64,000 bases of DNA from Hyperoodon ampullatus (GCA_949752795.1 OX457056.1:175546428-175610427); one strand, 5' to 3'; counted from the first letter of the stretch, positions 23,501-35,764 are shown. Notes: generated from the sequence alone by a model not told the origin. A program made the numbers and translations.

Positions 23501-25136
23501 TTTTTCTCTGTAGCTTATGTCAACTTTCTTATTTAAAGTGAATTTGTTTGTGATTTCCTTCTTTTATTCTCTCTCCTCAATGACAGGACTGGCTGACTGC
23601 TGGACTGATTGGAGTGGGCTTATGGACAAGCTGACTTCCCTTACAGCTAGTGAATCGATCAAAACAGGTATGAAGTTTGCCCCCTCCTCCTTAATTACCA
23701 GAGAAAAGATGCCTTTACTCTGGATGAGAAACTTGTCAATGACTTTCACACTTTGAATAGTGGGTGGAGCTGCCTTTCCTTTTTCCATTATTATTACTTT
23801 TATTCTTTCAGATCTACTATGAAGGTCTGAAATCATAGCATCCTCTGATTGGCTTACCCTCATCAGGGTAGCCCTCATCAGGAATAGCTCTTACTTTCAG
23901 CTAAGAGTCATGTGCTAAAAAGGGCCAATGTTATACTCTAGAGGAAGCATAACTGGACCAACTCTTCCATAGTTAAGCCTTAATTCCTCCCCACATCATC
24001 AACTTACTGACTGCTCATGCTCTTTCTGCACCTTCTGAGCTAAGTTTTCTTCTGATCCAAATGGGCAAGAACTGCTCTTACCTCCATAGTTATGATTTTC
24101 TCTGTTCTAATCTCTATGACAATTTGATTCCACAAGCTTTCTAGCTTCCAGAATTTTTCAAAATTCTATTTCACTGATAGCATCACTTCCTCTGTTAGGA
24201 ATGTGTACAAGTTTTACAGTGTTTACCTCACCCTTGCAAATTGTAATGAATGGTCCTTTTGCCATTTTGATGGGTTGCAAAAAGCAAATTCTTTGGAAGC
24301 TAGACAGGTGACATTTGTATCATATTTGCTTACTAAATGTATCTATTCATGTGAGAATTATAAGGAATTTTATAGTTGTACTTATACAACTATAGAATGT
24401 ATAAATTAAGAGTTACAAAGTAATTTAAAGTTGTATATGAAGTGGTTTTTCCTTTTGAAGAGTTATTTTCAAAATCATCTGTGTTCTAGCAAAATCTGTA
24501 ACAGCTTGATGTGGACCTGTTGCTGAGATGGTGATTGGAAAGCATTTCCACCAACATGCAAAGAGTTTCCAGTATATGTCAGCACTGTCTGATTTTCAAG
24601 TATGTGCATCTTTCACCACCTAGATTCCTGCTCATGATAAGTGACATGTAGACTTTTAGTGCTTCCTGCACCAGGGACTGTCTTTCCAACTCCGATTGTG
24701 AAGTCCTTTCAGAATTCAGCAGCATTACTCATCTTGATTATGCCACCAGTCTCTTTGATGGGAGGCTTACCCAGTTCCTTTAAGAATAAGGATGAGATTT
24801 AAGGTTTAACTTCAAACATTTAAGGCACTTAAGATGCCAGGTCCAGTTTATTTACAGCTTCTGATCGATGTCTACTTTCTGTGTGGAGCATGAACTGAAG
24901 ATCAGGATTACTTCCGTCAGTTCACTCGCCATTCCTATGTACATGCAAAGCCAGGACCCTTCTCCAGAATCGCCTGGTGCCACAGTCATCTTTTGGCATC
25001 AGATCTAAGCAAGATTTTTGAGTTTTTACTCTTTGGACCTTTAACGGTCTAACTGGAGAGCTGTTTGGACAGCATATGCAGGAACGGTGTTAAAAATAGG
25101 GCCCCTTTAGAAAATTGGGTGCATACTTGCCAGTAT
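23501..25136. other. Unassigned sequence with a residual minus-strand frame
   Basis: About 1.6 kb with no named repeat. On the minus strand, 23564-23878 is open for 104 codons, and the same frame continues upstream to about 24200 with scattered stops. The product is hydrophilic with no motif I know. A decayed retroelement or processed-pseudogene origin is possible but unproven. The part from 24480 to 25080 is also unassigned. Confidence 0.4.
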
Positions 25137-25150
25137 AAAAGCCAAACTTG

Positions 25151-25354
25151 GGCTTCCCTGGTGGCGCGGTGGTTGAGAGTCTGCCTGCCAATGCAGGGAA
25201 CACGGGTTCATGCCCCGGTCCGGGAAGATCCCACATGCCATGGAGCAGCTGGGCCCGTGAGCCATGGCCGCTGAGCCTGCACATCGGGAGTCTGTGCTCC
25301 GCATCGGGAGAGGCCACAGATGTGAGAGGCCCACAAACCGAAAAAAAAAAAAAA
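25151..25354 (+). mobile_element. CHR SINE, short form, young insertion
   Basis: Full-length copy from ggcttccctggtggcgcgg to an A-run of 18. Exact 14-bp target duplication aaaagccaaacttg at 25137-25150 and 25355-25368. Recent insertion. Confidence 0.97.
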
Positions 25355-25368
25355 AAAAGCCAAACTTG

Positions 25369-26170
25369 TATTAAGTTTTTAAAACAGTTTTACTTAATCT
25401 GGTTTGGGGGCAACGAAATATGTAAACCAAAGTTGTTCATTGGGGTGGAAGACTATCTCTTATTGAATAATGTTGCTTGTATTTTATTTATGATTCTTGC
25501 TTGATTTATAATGCTTTAATATAATCTCCTTGGAGAGAAAGCATGGTCCTTTGTAGTGGCATGATGACTAGGAAAGGAGATATGTGACATGACTTTTAAT
25601 CCTCAATCTGTCACTAAGAATTGTCTGACCTTTGTTATCTCACCTATCTGGACATGAGTTTCCACAACTCTGAACAATCTTTAAGTTTCCTCTCATTTCT
25701 AAGAATCTATTTTCTATGCTACTGACTGTTTTTTGTTTTATGATTAGGCTCTGAGAAAATTATGAAAATCCCCGTACAAGTAAATAGACAATCATAATAA
25801 TGACAAAAACAAAAATTAGAATCCACAACTTCATTTTTCCCTCTAGCAAGTCTGTAGTTATTCCAGTATTGTCTACAGGTATCTGATTTTACTGGAGTGC
25901 CATATTTAAACATTCATTATCAACTCATGCAATCAGACTTAAGTGCACCTAAGTACACCATCTGTCTTTTTTTTCTTATATATTCCTCTGTAGTCACACA
26001 CAGATATCTGCTATTCTAGTAGTGTCTATAGCCTATTATAGCTGCACCAGTTACAGTGCAATCAGCAAAGGAGGCATTCCCTTTCCAAGTCCTGATTTTC
26101 AGAATTTAACTGCACCAACATTTATAATGGCTCTACCCTTAATATGATACATTCACGATTTTCTACACAG
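25369..26170. other. Unassigned sequence
   Basis: About 800 bases. Nothing recognised. Confidence 0.45.
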
Positions 26171-26191
26171 GTGTGTGTGTGTGTGTGTGTG
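26171..26191 (+). repeat. (TG)n microsatellite
   Basis: About 10 uninterrupted GT/TG units. Confidence 0.9.
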
Positions 26192-26795
26192 CCTTTTTCC
26201 CCAAAACTCCAAAGGCAAAGTCTATCTTTGGAGGAACTGTTTAAAGCTTGGACCTCTTTTTAAAAAGGCAAAGCATGACAGAAAATGTTTTGCAAATCCA
26301 AGAGGTCTCTGGTCAGTCTGTACCGTCATGCAAACCATTTCAAGACTACAATGCAGGCAGAGAGTAGTTCGGAGGCTGTCGGCTGTTCCATCACTATAAT
26401 CCCTGAGGCCAGAGCCTGGTCCTTTAAATTGGGTTCTACAGTCACATTATTTGAACAGCGTGCCTGATCTTGGCCCAAAGAGGCTCAGTTCATCCTCTGA
26501 AAAACAAACTGGAACACACCTTTTCAACATATCAGTGATGACTTGACGGCAGTGGGACCCAAAGGTACAGAGTAGGGACTCTCAGTGGTAGGTCTTGCAT
26601 TTTTGGCAACATAAGCATGTAAATGAATAGGATACAGGATGAGGATTGAGGCCTTTTGGAAACCAATAAGATCCTGAGGTTGCATTCTGGAATAATCAAC
26701 TACACATTGAAATGAAATGCCCCTAAGTATGCTGACTCTTGTCACTCAGTTCTTGTATTATATATTTTATGGTCTCTTGGGACCTTTGAAATCAT
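26192..26795. other. Unassigned sequence
   Basis: About 600 bases with short chance frames on both strands. No repeat or gene features. Confidence 0.45.
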
Positions 26796-26799
26796 TCTG

Positions 26800-27000
26800 C
26801 CTTCATTGTAGTTCCCATCCCTGACATTTATGAATTGTGTGGTTTTAAGCTGGTTGCTTAACCTTCATTAGCCCTGGTAGCCTCATAGGTGGGGTGGGGA
26901 TTATAATACCCATTGTTCGTAGCTTTTGTGAAGATCAGCAAGACAAAGCACAGTGTGCCAAAGATATGCTTAGCACTGCATAAATGAGAGAAGAAAAAAT
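26800..27000 (+). mobile_element. MIR SINE
   Basis: Sense MIR order: gaattgtgtggttttaagc, ggttgcttaaccttcatta, gcttagcactgcataaatg. Nearly complete. Confidence 0.75.
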
Positions 27001-27004
27001 AATA

Positions 27005-27240
27005 CTATAAGGCACTTACTATATTCCAGGCTCTATTCAAATAGCTTTCATAGGTTATCTCCATTAACCCTCACAATAACTAAGAGGTCAATGCTATTAG
27101 TATCTCCATGATAGATGAGAAATTTGCAGAGAGGTTAAGTAAGCACCTGAGTACATTCAACTTGTTCTTGATGGAATCAATAACTGAACCCAGAAGTCTG
27201 ATTTCCTAGTCCACACTCTCATCTACTACCCCATACTTCC
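27005..27240 (-). mobile_element. MIR SINE (antisense)
   Basis: Antisense MIR order: ggcacttactatattccagg, gatgagaaatttgcagagag, tgaacccagaagtctgatt. It lies directly beside the sense MIR at 26800, forming an inverted pair. Confidence 0.8.
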
Positions 27241-28280
27241 TTGAAGAAAACCAAGCAGCTAGCCATCTGGCCACCAGGATTGCCCAATGCACAAGTATGC
27301 TAAAAAATATTGTTTATTACCTGACCTGCCCACAGTTCCCAGAGGTTCACATTGCCTTTCCTGGCCTCAGCTGGTTGAACCACTAGAATACCTGGCTCAA
27401 GAATTGTCCATCCAGAAACAAGCCAGCAAGCGATGATTTGGCCAAATGCAAAAAGTGGGGCAAATAAGATTTTCTCACTAAGGATCTTGAATGAAAAATG
27501 CATGGAGAGAATTTGTCCTTAAGCAATGAGAATAAGAGTTGAGACAAGAAACAGACCAGGGTGGATGAAATTTGTCATGGTAATATCAGCTTTATGAGCC
27601 CACATTGACTGCACTATGATACTTTTAAATACCAAAACACTGGTCTTTTTCTTCCATTATGTCATTATTTTACCATTTTTTAAAAATCTGAAACCTGAAT
27701 AATTTAAAACTTTAGAAGTTATGCAAAGGGACTGATGGAACCAAGCAGTACTCTGAAAGTGTTCTAACTGTATTTCTCCCTTGTTTAAAATCTTTCCCAA
27801 GTATTTTCTTGATGTTTCCAATTATTCTTTCTAAGGTGATCATCTTCTCATATGTTTAGTAATCATTTTCATACCGAAGGACCAATTTGCATTCGTTGTT
27901 ACTTCTGGAGGCCCTGATAGGGTTGGCTTAGAGTGGTAGCCGTTACCTTAAGGAAAATAGTAGGAGGGTGAGGTAAGGGGACTGGGAGAGAAGAGGACAG
28001 GGAAAAGGTGGGGAGGTCTCTGAGGCCCAATTTCTAGCTACTTCCCTAGAGGCTAACCATCTCCCTTCTTCACGTGTGTGGGTCCCTCTTTTCCCCCTGC
28101 TCCTTTATCCTCCTCATAAGACCAAGGATCTCATCACTGCCATCTCTCCAGCACCATGGACACTATTATTTATCTTAACAAAGGCTATATTTCCCAACCA
28201 TCTGCCTCGGGGATACTCTAGCCAAAAGGCCCGAATAACCTTAATTTTCTCTCAAGTAGAACAGAGTCTGATATACAATG
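27241..28280. other. Unassigned sequence
   Basis: About 1 kb with no recognised element. Purine-rich around 27955-28020. Confidence 0.45.
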
Positions 28281-28282
28281 TA

Positions 28283-28632
28283 GAACCATATTGCTCAATG
28301 CAGTAGGCTACAACCATAAGTGGCTATTGAACATTTGAAACGTGGCTAGTCCAAATTGAGGTCTGCCATAAGTATAAAGTACATGCTGGATTTCAAAAAC
28401 TTCATAGAAAAAAATATATATATATACCTCACTATCTTTATATTGACTATCTGTTGAAAAAAATACTTTGGAGTATTTTTTAAAATAAAACTCAGTATTA
28501 AAAAATACAGTATTGGTATTAATTTCATATGTTAATGTGTTTCTTTTTACTTTTTTAATGTGACTCCTAAAAATTGTAATTATATATATGTCTTTTATTA
28601 TATTTATGTTGGTGTAGAAGTTGACAGTAATC
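28283..28632. mobile_element. Non-autonomous hAT-type DNA transposon fossil
   Basis: taagtggctattgaacattt, gaaacgtggctagtccaaat and ttctttttacttttttaatg follow the order of a common mammalian hAT-Charlie-related MER element. It ends with ttattatatttatgttgg. Exact subfamily not assigned. An internal (TA)n run is at 28411-28427. Confidence 0.6.
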
Positions 28633-29325
28633 ATATTTCACTTTTTATTAAAAATATTGGCATTAATACTGGTGTTAATACAGCTATTTGGAAATTACAT
28701 GAAATAAGGATTAAAATGCTGTGATGGTGATTTTGCTTTATAACAATCTCTGTGAGGTATTATAGGCAAATCAAAATTATGAGAAACGAGTCAGTAGAAG
28801 CTCTGAAGAAGGGAAAATATAGAGAACAAGTAGAGGATCAGGAGCCTGAATTGCAGAAAGAATAGATAACAGAATAGAAACGAGCTGAGGAGAGGGAGAA
28901 TGACTGATAATACTGCCTCCCAAGCAAAGGGCAGACATCCCCAACTCCAGCTCTTAGGTCTTTACTGGCAACTGGAACCATACTTTTCTTTCTTTCTGAG
29001 GCTGGGTAGCTTCACAGGAAGCCATGTATTCTGGGAGGCAAACTTTCCTTGTCTTTATGAAGCACCTCCAACATACAAAGCATCTTTCTTTTGCTTGGGG
29101 ACGTAATAGTGAGCAGGTCTATTATGTAGTATTATTTTACATAATAGTAAAAACAGGTCTTTGTTTACACTTTGAGAGCAAGAAACTAATATTATAGAAA
29201 TAATCCGTATTTAAGAACTGTGAAACAATAACTAAGCAAGAAAAATGGATGCAGTGAGAAGATCTCTAAAGACTAGAAAACAGGTGGATGCCACAGAGGG
29301 TCTTTGTCAGGAGATGGCTACTCTT
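28633..29325. other. Unassigned sequence
   Basis: About 690 bases. Nothing recognised. Confidence 0.45.
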
Positions 29326-29329
29326 TATT

Positions 29330-29700
29330 CAGAAAGTGACAGGTGAGCTGAGATGCAGAATGTGAGAAAGAGCCAGTCATGCAAAAAGTCTGGAATAGGG
29401 AGAGAAAGAGGAGAACATTCCAGGAGGAAGGAACAGCAGGTGCAATGTCCCGAAGGCAGAAAGATTTTTAGTTTATTGGAGAAACAGTGTGATTGTGATT
29501 AGAGGGAAAGAGAGTGGTATGAGATAAGTTGAAAGAGTCAGACAAGGGACCAAGTCGTGTACACAATTTGGGTTTTATTTGCACTGGAAAGCCACTGAAG
29601 GGTTTTAAGTTGTGGAATGACATGACCAATTAGGCATCCATCGCAGTGGTCCAAGCAAGATGTGATAGAAGCTTGACTTTGAATAATCCCTGGTACTTTT
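29330..29700 (-). mobile_element. L2 LINE 3' region (antisense)
   Basis: Antisense L2 motifs in order: gaacattccaggaggaagga, aacagcaggtgcaatgtcc, gaaagccactgaagggtttt, agtggtccaagcaagatg. Well preserved for an L2. Confidence 0.85.
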
Positions 29701-29789
29701 GAATCAACAGAATGTAGGATTAAGTCATCTGTATGGGATTTATTTGTCAAGAAATAATAATATTCAGCTGGCTTTTTAATATGCTCCAT

Positions 29790-30540
29790 TCTATTTTTAT
29801 CAATAACAAAATTCATATTTATTCTTTGAAACAAACTTTGAAAATATAAATAAGCACAAAAAATCACCCATATTTCTGCCACCCTGTAAGCATGGTTGAC
29901 ATCTTAAGAGTGTATGGTTCAATACATTTCTAACATCTAGGTGTTTGTGTATACACAGAAATAGGATCATATTTATATATTTTTCAGAAGTTTTTTAAAA
30001 CTTATACTGGGGATGTACTTTATATCATTAAATATTCTACAAAATCATAGACTGCATGGCAATTCAAGTATATGGATGTTAGAGAATTGATCTGATACAC
30101 TATACTTAGGGATTTAATTTGCTTCCAAGTTATTACTAGTATTATTTTAATTTTTTAATAGTATAACAAAATGTGATTATTGCCATCTTTATAAATAAAT
30201 ATTTGTGTTTACCCTTAATTATTTCCAAATGATAAAATCCAAACATGTAATTATATCCTAATTTAAACTATTTCCACATTTTCAATGCATAATGTATATG
30301 GTAATGTATCCTTATTCCAGTTTCCCAGGACTTTTGGACACAATGGATACGATAATTTTAAATTTTTTTGCCGATTTAATAGGCAATTAATAATGTATCA
30401 TTATTATTTTGTTTAAAGTACATATTTTAAATTTGTATTTCTGTCTAGTAAGGTCGAATATGTTTTTCTTTTGCTTATTGACCAATTTACCTATAGTCTC
30501 TCAAAATTGCTTATTTATATCCATTTTGCTATGGGGATCC
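29790..30540 (-). mobile_element. Old L1 (L1M) 3' end (antisense)
   Basis: Antisense 3' UTR followed by the ORF2 C-terminal region: aaatcacccatatttctgcc, gtatggatgttagagaatt, ggatttaatttgcttccaag and ttctgtctagtaaggtcg follow the order seen in L1M. No frame kept. Confidence 0.7.
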
Positions 30541-31250
30541 TCATTTAGCTTGGCCTTAAAATAAATAAAAGGATAGAGAAATTGTTGTTGAGAAGTTATT
30601 TCTAAATCATGAAGTTAATCAGGAAAAAATTCTATTAAGTAACAGCACAGCTAATGACAAATAATCCTTGCCAAAGTGATAGTGACAGACACTGAAAAGA
30701 TTTCACCTACAAGGAAATGGTTCAACACAAAGTTTCCTTCTATTCAATAATGTTTGCTGAGAATATTCTCAGAAGTTTTTGAGGATTCCAAAATACTATT
30801 TATGTCATATTTTATGTCTCTTATTTACAGGAAGCTTCACTTACTATCTACTCAGCTTGTTCAGGGTTCTGATTTCCCTGAAAAACAGCTCAAAGTGAAA
30901 TGTCATAAGTTAGAGAAAGTCAAGTAGGTAGTGAGAAAAAGATGTATATCCTACCAGGTGAAAAACCTAATAGGCTCTGCTTGAGGGGTGATAATTTAAA
31001 ACTGGTTCTTTTTCTAACTAAACAAATGACTCCAAGAAACTTTCTAGAAATATGGGTCAGAGCTTAGAACCATACCTAGTTTCTTGGCCATTTAGTATTT
31101 TTCACATAAAGCTAATTGTTTCATCTAAGAGGTCAATGCTAGTACTTTAAGCTCCAAATAAAGGATGTTTACTTCACCTGAGTGCACATATTACTCCAGT
31201 GAACAGTTTCATAAATGATCTCAGACAAGACATAGCAGAGCTCAGTTGAA
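30541..31250. other. Unassigned sequence
   Basis: About 700 bases, no recognised repeat. Confidence 0.45.
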
Positions 31251-31254
31251 AGGT

Positions 31255-31370
31255 TAGGAGATTAAGAGACTAAAGACTTGGATTCATGTCCTGGCTTCTT
31301 CAGCTTCTAACTTGTCTCCTTGGGGGAGGCACTTTAACAAAGGCTCAGTTTATTTTTCTATAAGCTATAT
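31255..31370 (+). mobile_element. MIR SINE fragment
   Basis: ggattcatgtcctggcttc, taacttgtctccttgggg and ctcagtttatttttctataag follow the MIR 5' to core order. Confidence 0.6.
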
Positions 31371-31406
31371 TTATTCTGTAAAATAAATTAAGATATGTAA
31401 ACTTAC

Positions 31407-31580
31407 TATCAACTGCAGAAGGTTTCTATAAACACAGGATATTTTGGCCCTGGAGTGACAAACCCAAACATCTTCAAGGGGTAGGTTGTCTTCTAACTGC
31501 ACGCGGCGGATCCATTGGGCTCTGGTATCTTCTAGTTCCATAAGATTGCTGCCATCGTGGCAATAAAAGCCAGGTGTTGT
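31407..31580 (-). other. Candidate unidentified exon (174 bp, phase 0)
   Basis: On the minus strand an AG at 31581-31582 precedes, and a consensus donor ata|gtaagt follows, a 174-bp segment. The segment is open in one frame (58 codons, whole-codon length) and reads TTPGFYCHDG through CVYRNLLQLI, with four cysteines. The surrounding frame is open for 116 codons. It holds two CpG-rich spots (gcacgcggcgg) unusual for this window and does not match a repeat I know. Against it: the tract before the AG is purine-rich next to the site, and I do not recognise the peptide. It could be a real exon, a decayed exon or chance. Confidence 0.25.
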
Positions 31581-31740
31581 CTGATATTTCCTTTTTTTTC
31601 CAAAAAAAACCCTTATAAATCCTGATGAGTGTGTAAAATCTCCATCTTTAAGTATTGACAGCTGATTAAAATATATTTCAAAATGATTTTGTTGGCCAAT
31701 CAAATCATACTGGCTACTCATTTTACAAACTGTTTTATTG

Positions 31741-33200
31741 TCTCCAATTTACACTGCTGCTAAAGCCCCTCAAACCTCCATGTTATCATCTTTAGTTTCA
31801 GAGTATTTATTGTACTGAGTGTATCAAATGCAGTCCAATCTTGTAGTAACCAATTATATGTAATTATTTCCATGATGAGGGTTTTTCTCTTCAGGTGGCC
31901 AATTACTTCCTATCAAATTATCACTGAAAACCATTATTTTCATTTCCATTTGTAGACATCTCAAGACTTTATTTTCTATTTGGTACAAGTAAATGAAAAG
32001 GAAATAATAACAGCCAATGCAATTATGACTGTGATCTTATCTGTCTGGATTGATTAGAAGTCTTTACTCTAATCATGCAAACTCTTTATTAATGTTAAGT
32101 TTATTAAAATCTAGGTTTAGATTTAGTTTTTTCTTTAAAGATTTCATTTATTTTATCTTTTTATTTTGTAAGATGGCAGGGGAGGCAGGATAGGGAAACC
32201 AAAGGAAAGCCTAGTTACCAAAGGGACCTAGTCTTTCCTGTAATTTGGCTTCACCACACTGATCTACTTTAAAACCCTTTCTCCATTTATCAAAACTCTG
32301 TCTCTGGTGAATTACAGTGGAGTGTTGCTAATTCATACTAATGACTGGGATACCCAGTGCAGAATATTGAATTCTGAGAATTAGCAAGTGAGCAATGAAG
32401 GTGAAAAAAATGACAATAAATGGAGGTCACTGCCACAAAAGGGTCCTTTTTTCCTTTGTTTTCTTAATTATAAGCCAGCTTTTAATTAATTAGGTTAATG
32501 TATCATTGATACTAGCACAAATTATGTCCTAGAGTTTTCCAACTTTAAAAATTAGTTAAAAATTAGGTGTAAATTTATTTGGCAGTGAGTTGAAATAAAG
32601 CATTGGCAGAAGGGCAAGGCTAGATTTAAATTGGTATTAAATTCACAAAATTTCCACTTACTATAATATTCTTTTTTTTTTCCAGCCTTGGCATCAGTCA
32701 TTGGTATTAAATATGCTTTTTGATTAGACCAGTACTCTAGGGAAGGGCTACCCGCTGTTGAACACTTACCTGCTTAAAGAAATGGCAGCTGGATGTTCAC
32801 AGGAGTTGGCATGGTTGCTGCTCCTCCAAGTATTCCCACAAACATCTCAGGGCGAAAACCACTCCCCACCCCATTTTTCAAGAAAACAAAAGGAGAAAGT
32901 TTCGGTAGAATTTCATAAAAATATAATTAACTTCTTTTGAATGTTAAGCATTGGAGAGCTCCTTATGTAGAGGTGATGAAAATGCAGATCAGATCAGAGA
33001 AAGGAATGAGGTTCCACAGAGAGGACCCAGTTTCATGCTCTTTTCAATCTATCTCCTTGGATGCTGGAAGATGCCCCACACTCCTTCTCACATTTTGTTA
33101 TTTACAGTTTATTTATTCTTTTAATGAATCGGCTGTAAGACCGGGGTGTGAATTTGTTTTCTGCTCATGCTATGCCCACACTGCCTAGCAAAGTTCACTA
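31741..33200. other. Repeat-poor sequence
   Basis: About 1.46 kb with no named repeat. The part at 31860-32110 is AT-rich and complex, with homeodomain-type cores (gcaattatgac, ggattgattag). That gives it a non-coding regulatory look but is not evidence of function. Confidence 0.4.
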
Positions 33201-33204
33201 GCAA

Positions 33205-33760
33205 ATCATAATCACTCAGTACACATGCATTCAGGACTGAATGCTTATAGGATAGCATGAGGAATCCCAGGATCTAAGAACAGAGTTGTGGACCTTTCCT
33301 TTAGAAAGCTCACATTCCTGAGAAGAAGAAAAAAAGTAAGCAAATCAGTAGGATGTTTCTATACATTTCTATACAGTAGAATGTTTCTAGGATAGAGGGT
33401 AAGTTCAGATTGCCATGAAAGCACAGAGTAAGGGAAGAAAAGTTGGCCCAAGATAGTAAGGTTATGCAAGGCTTCCAGAGGGAAATGGGATTAAAGAATG
33501 AGGAAGAGTGAGTTAGATGCAGAAGGCTGGAAAAATGTTTAGGGAGTTTCACCTAGTTCATTCTGGAGAGAGGGGTAGAAAATAACTAGGAGCTAGACAA
33601 GAAAGAGTTCATAAAGAAGTTGGGATGCCATGCGAGCTACTTCAGTTTCATTTGTTTTTCATCAGGAGCAGAATCAAAGATGGACCAAAGGGGACAATGC
33701 TAGAGGCAGGACACCCAATGAGCAGACTGGCAATAGCCTAGCTGAGATTTGGCAAGGGCC
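33205..33760 (-). mobile_element. L2 LINE 3' region (antisense)
   Basis: The left end resembles the antisense L2 terminus. The right end (gctagaggcaggacacccaa, gagcagactggcaatagcc) matches the expected far part. The middle is strongly diverged. Confidence 0.55.
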
Positions 33761-33849
33761 TCATGGGATCCGTTGTAGCTACCCTGAACATATTTCCTCG
33801 TGGTACACAGGATTTCTCGAAAACTACCCTTCCCCCTACTTTTAGCCTT

Positions 33850-34345
33850 CAGTGTGAGTGAGATGACTTCATCCTCAGCTCCAAGGGTGATTCTTAATTA
33901 ACGCAAGCTAATCAATCATCAAAGCCCACTCACTTGGCCATAGTCATCGGATTGGGACTAGGCACATGACTCAAGTGAAACAAATGTGGCCAGAGAATAT
34001 CTGGGCTGGGCTTTCATTTGTTTGTTTGTTTGCTTGCTTTTGTTTGTTTTCTGCTTTAAGAGTAGTTTATTAAGAGTGACATGCTATTTTTTTTAATTTT
34101 GTTGGAGTATAGTTGATTTACAATGTTGTGTTAGTTTCAGGTGTACAGGAAAGTGATTGCTATACATATACATACATTCATTCTTTTTTAGATGCTTTTC
34201 TCATATAGATCATCACAAAATATTGAGTAAAGTTCCCTGTGCTATACAGTAGGTCCTTGTTGGTTATCTATCTCATATATAGTAGTGTGGGCTGGGCTTT
34301 TGGAAGAGAATCTCCTTTGCTCTTTTGGGAAAACTACTAGGAATA
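33850..34345 (-). mobile_element. Unclassified ancient repeat, split by an L1 tail
   Basis: caaagcccactcacttggcc and ggcacatgactcaagtgaaa are the antisense of the family seen at 17700-18020. The copy is interrupted at 34015-34288 by an L1 3' end and resumes at 34289. Confidence 0.45.
34015..34288 (-). mobile_element. 5'-truncated L1 insertion (antisense 3' UTR)
   Basis: A (tttg/ttgc)n plus T-rich tail leads into ttggagtatagttgatttac and ctatacagtaggtccttg, the antisense cetartiodactyl L1 3' UTR. Flanked by the 12-bp duplication gggctgggcttt at 34003-34014 and 34289-34300. Only about 240 bp of L1 was copied. Confidence 0.9.
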
Positions 34346-34348
34346 CAG

Positions 34349-34808
34349 ATTAGTCTGACTTATGATGGTTTGATTTATTTTTTGACTTTACGATGGTGAG
34401 GAAGTGATACACATTCAGTAGAAACCTAGAAAACCTTGAATTTTGATCTTTTCCCCACTTAGGAATATGTGGTGCAGTCCTCTCTTGTGATGCTGAGCAT
34501 CAATGGAATAAATAACCAACACACTTGCAACCGTTCTGTACCCAGGCAATCATTCTGTTTTCCACGTTCAGCAGAGTAGTCAACAAATTACATGAGCTAT
34601 TCCACACTTTATTATAAAATAGGCTTTGTCCTAGAGGATTTTGCCCAACTGGAGGTTAATGGGAGTGTTCTGAGCACATTTAAGGCAGGCGAGGCTAAGC
34701 TAACATGTTTGCTAAGTTAGGTGTGTTAAATACATTTTCAACTTGGGATATTTTCAACTTATGTTGAGTGTATCACGACGTAACCTCCATGGTAAGTCAA
34801 GGAAAATC
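34349..34808. mobile_element. Non-autonomous Tigger-like DNA transposon
   Basis: About 460 bp with inverted termini: left ctgacttatgatggttt, right (reverse complement) ttgacttaccatgg. The interior (tattataaaataggctttgt, gttctgagcacatttaagg, gaggctaagctaac) matches a Tigger-related MER element known from placental mammals. No transposase. Confidence 0.75.
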
Positions 34809-35760
34809 CGTGGTATTCTCTCTTCCATGACCAAGCAAAGCAGCCTGGACACTATTGGCTGCCAAATTGTGAACAGAAAGAAAATCAACCTTTAGATTAA
34901 CCCAACACTTCAGAAAGCAAACGTGGAGAACCAACTGTACCAAACCCCACTTTAAGTCTACTCTAACTTGGGGTCATAGATGAACAGAATTATGAATTTT
35001 TGAAAATCATTTATGCCATTTAAATGGGTTTTTCTGGAACTTGGACATTCTTGTTTCTGAAAGTATCTTAACTGCTAAAAACCTGTCTGTGGCAGCGACA
35101 GTCTGGATAAAGGTAGAGATTTAGATGACCTCTTCCAGTCTCTTCATTTTTATGATTCACTCTCATCTTTAGTTTATTAAGAAAATATCAAGGCTGCAAA
35201 CAGCAGGCTGATGACTGAAGAAAAATGACATAAACATCACAAGAGTCAAATGACTCCTCCATGGTCCCCTGACAGCTTTTCTCCTTTCCTCTCTGTTGCC
35301 TGCCTGCTTCTGGCTGCCAAGAATTTGCTGTTTGCTTCTCACTTCCCTCATCCAGTCCACACTGAGAAGATAATGTGCCCAGAGAGCACCAGCACAGAAA
35401 GCAAACGTCAGCGCACATTTCCCAGTGAATGAAAATAACCTACCGGTGCAGAGTGCCCTCTGCTCTCCAGGGTTGAGACCGGTTTGGGTTGGGTGGGGAA
35501 TTCTTCAGCCTTCTGGTCCTGGGATTTCAGCTAATGGCTTTGGGGTTTTGCACAAGCCACATGCTCCTGGCTTTAATGTTGCCACTGTGGATGAAAACTT
35601 GTCATGTTGGATAATATTACACAGTTACTCCAAAGCAGCTTTCTGGCTAAGTGACAGCTTTTGACATGTCTCTAATATTGACAGTAGTGGTGACTTTCAA
35701 GTGTGCTATTTATTTCAGGTAGAAAGGGAACAGAGAGTTTTAAATAAAATAAACATGTAC
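34809..35760. other. Unassigned sequence
   Basis: About 950 bases. Frames of 60-79 codons at 35169-35664 lie on both strands with no family features. Confidence 0.45.
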
Positions 35761-35764
35761 AAAG

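Noticed and set aside
24480..25080. Processed pseudogene on the minus strand
   Set aside because: Short open pieces on the minus strand (for example VPGAGSTKSLHVT) looked coding-like, but no protein could be recognised and no poly(A) or duplication was found.
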